Shown here: positions 13,155 to 13,212 of the stretch, one piece after another
Layout of the letters: each line of letters starts with the position of its first letter
How positions within the stretch are numbered: the stretch's first letter is position 1
Source: Pseudomonadota bacterium
GTDB lineage: Bacteria; Pseudomonadota; Alphaproteobacteria; Sphingomonadales; Sphingomonadaceae
NCBI GenBank assembly: GCA_023413015.1
Contig: JAEZQR010000097.1
Location: 1-13,212, forward strand
Reading direction: 5' to 3'
Length of the DNA stretch: 13,212 nucleotides
The notes under the pieces: model-generated
What the model saw: only the letters and a program-made list of their open reading frames with translations
Database searches by the model: none
What the model was told of the DNA's origin: nothing
Made by a program: the position numbers and the translations under genes

Positions 13155-13212
13155 TCAGGTCGGCGTGTAGCCGTTCTCGGCGAGCACGGTGCCGGCGAGG
13201 TAGAGCGAGCCG
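13155..13212 (-). CDS. folC: C-terminal end of folC (folylpolyglutamate synthase), partial
   Basis: Reading minus from the window edge gives 18 residues, GSLYLAGTVLAENGYTPT, then a TGA stop at 13157-13155. The GSLYLAG-x-VLAENG ending is characteristic of bacterial FolC, the bifunctional dihydrofolate/folylpolyglutamate synthase of the folate pathway. The rest of the gene lies beyond the window. No base separates its stop from that of the convergent permease gene. Confidence 0.75.
   Translation of the reverse strand, partial: GSLYLAGTVLAENGYTPT

Overview
The window is GC-rich DNA that looks like an alphaproteobacterial chromosome, most likely a sphingomonad. This rests on family resemblance and gene style, together with an EcfG-type promoter match (GGAAC-N17-GTT) and a match to the alphaproteobacterial LexA box (GTTC-N7-GTTC). 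There are 14 genes I consider solid or likely, one partial gene at the right edge and one doubtful small ORF. No rRNA, tRNA or CRISPR was seen.

Left block (30-4518): a single-chain, B12-dependent methylmalonyl-CoA mutase on the minus strand lies 22 bp downstream of a GlxA-type regulator (DJ-1/PfpI plus AraC domains). Divergent from the regulator is a two-gene plus-strand operon encoding an isochorismatase-like cysteine hydrolase and a DJ-1/PfpI protein. The latter carries the residues known from isonitrile hydratase (Asp17, Cys101, Thr102). A 12-bp-arm inverted repeat sits at the regulator's start and could be its operator.

Envelope block (4642-7406): five plus-strand genes encode an exported protein with two cysteines, a short coiled-coil lipoprotein, an L,D-transpeptidase-like protein, a second small lipoprotein and a Sel1-like protein. 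The coiled-coil lipoprotein has an EcfG-like promoter upstream and a hairpin downstream. REP-like TCCGC...GCGGA palindromes occur around the second half of this block.

Mobile element (about 7442-8647): an IS110-family transposase with intact DEDD and Ser motifs is preceded by about 140 bp of structured noncoding DNA that looks like a bridge-RNA locus. Four short guide-like segments in it match the left flank, right flank, right end and left end of the element. All four register exactly on a shared CT dinucleotide, which also suggests the element boundaries.

Right block (8955-13212): an ArsR regulator/SRPBCC operon has a 14-bp perfect palindrome over its start codon. It is followed by a 380-bp interval with a LexA-box match and a doubtful 52-aa ORF. 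Next come a Rieske non-heme oxygenase translationally coupled to an apparently exported RidA-like protein, a divergent AmpG-type permease, and the last codons of folC, whose stop codon abuts that of the permease.
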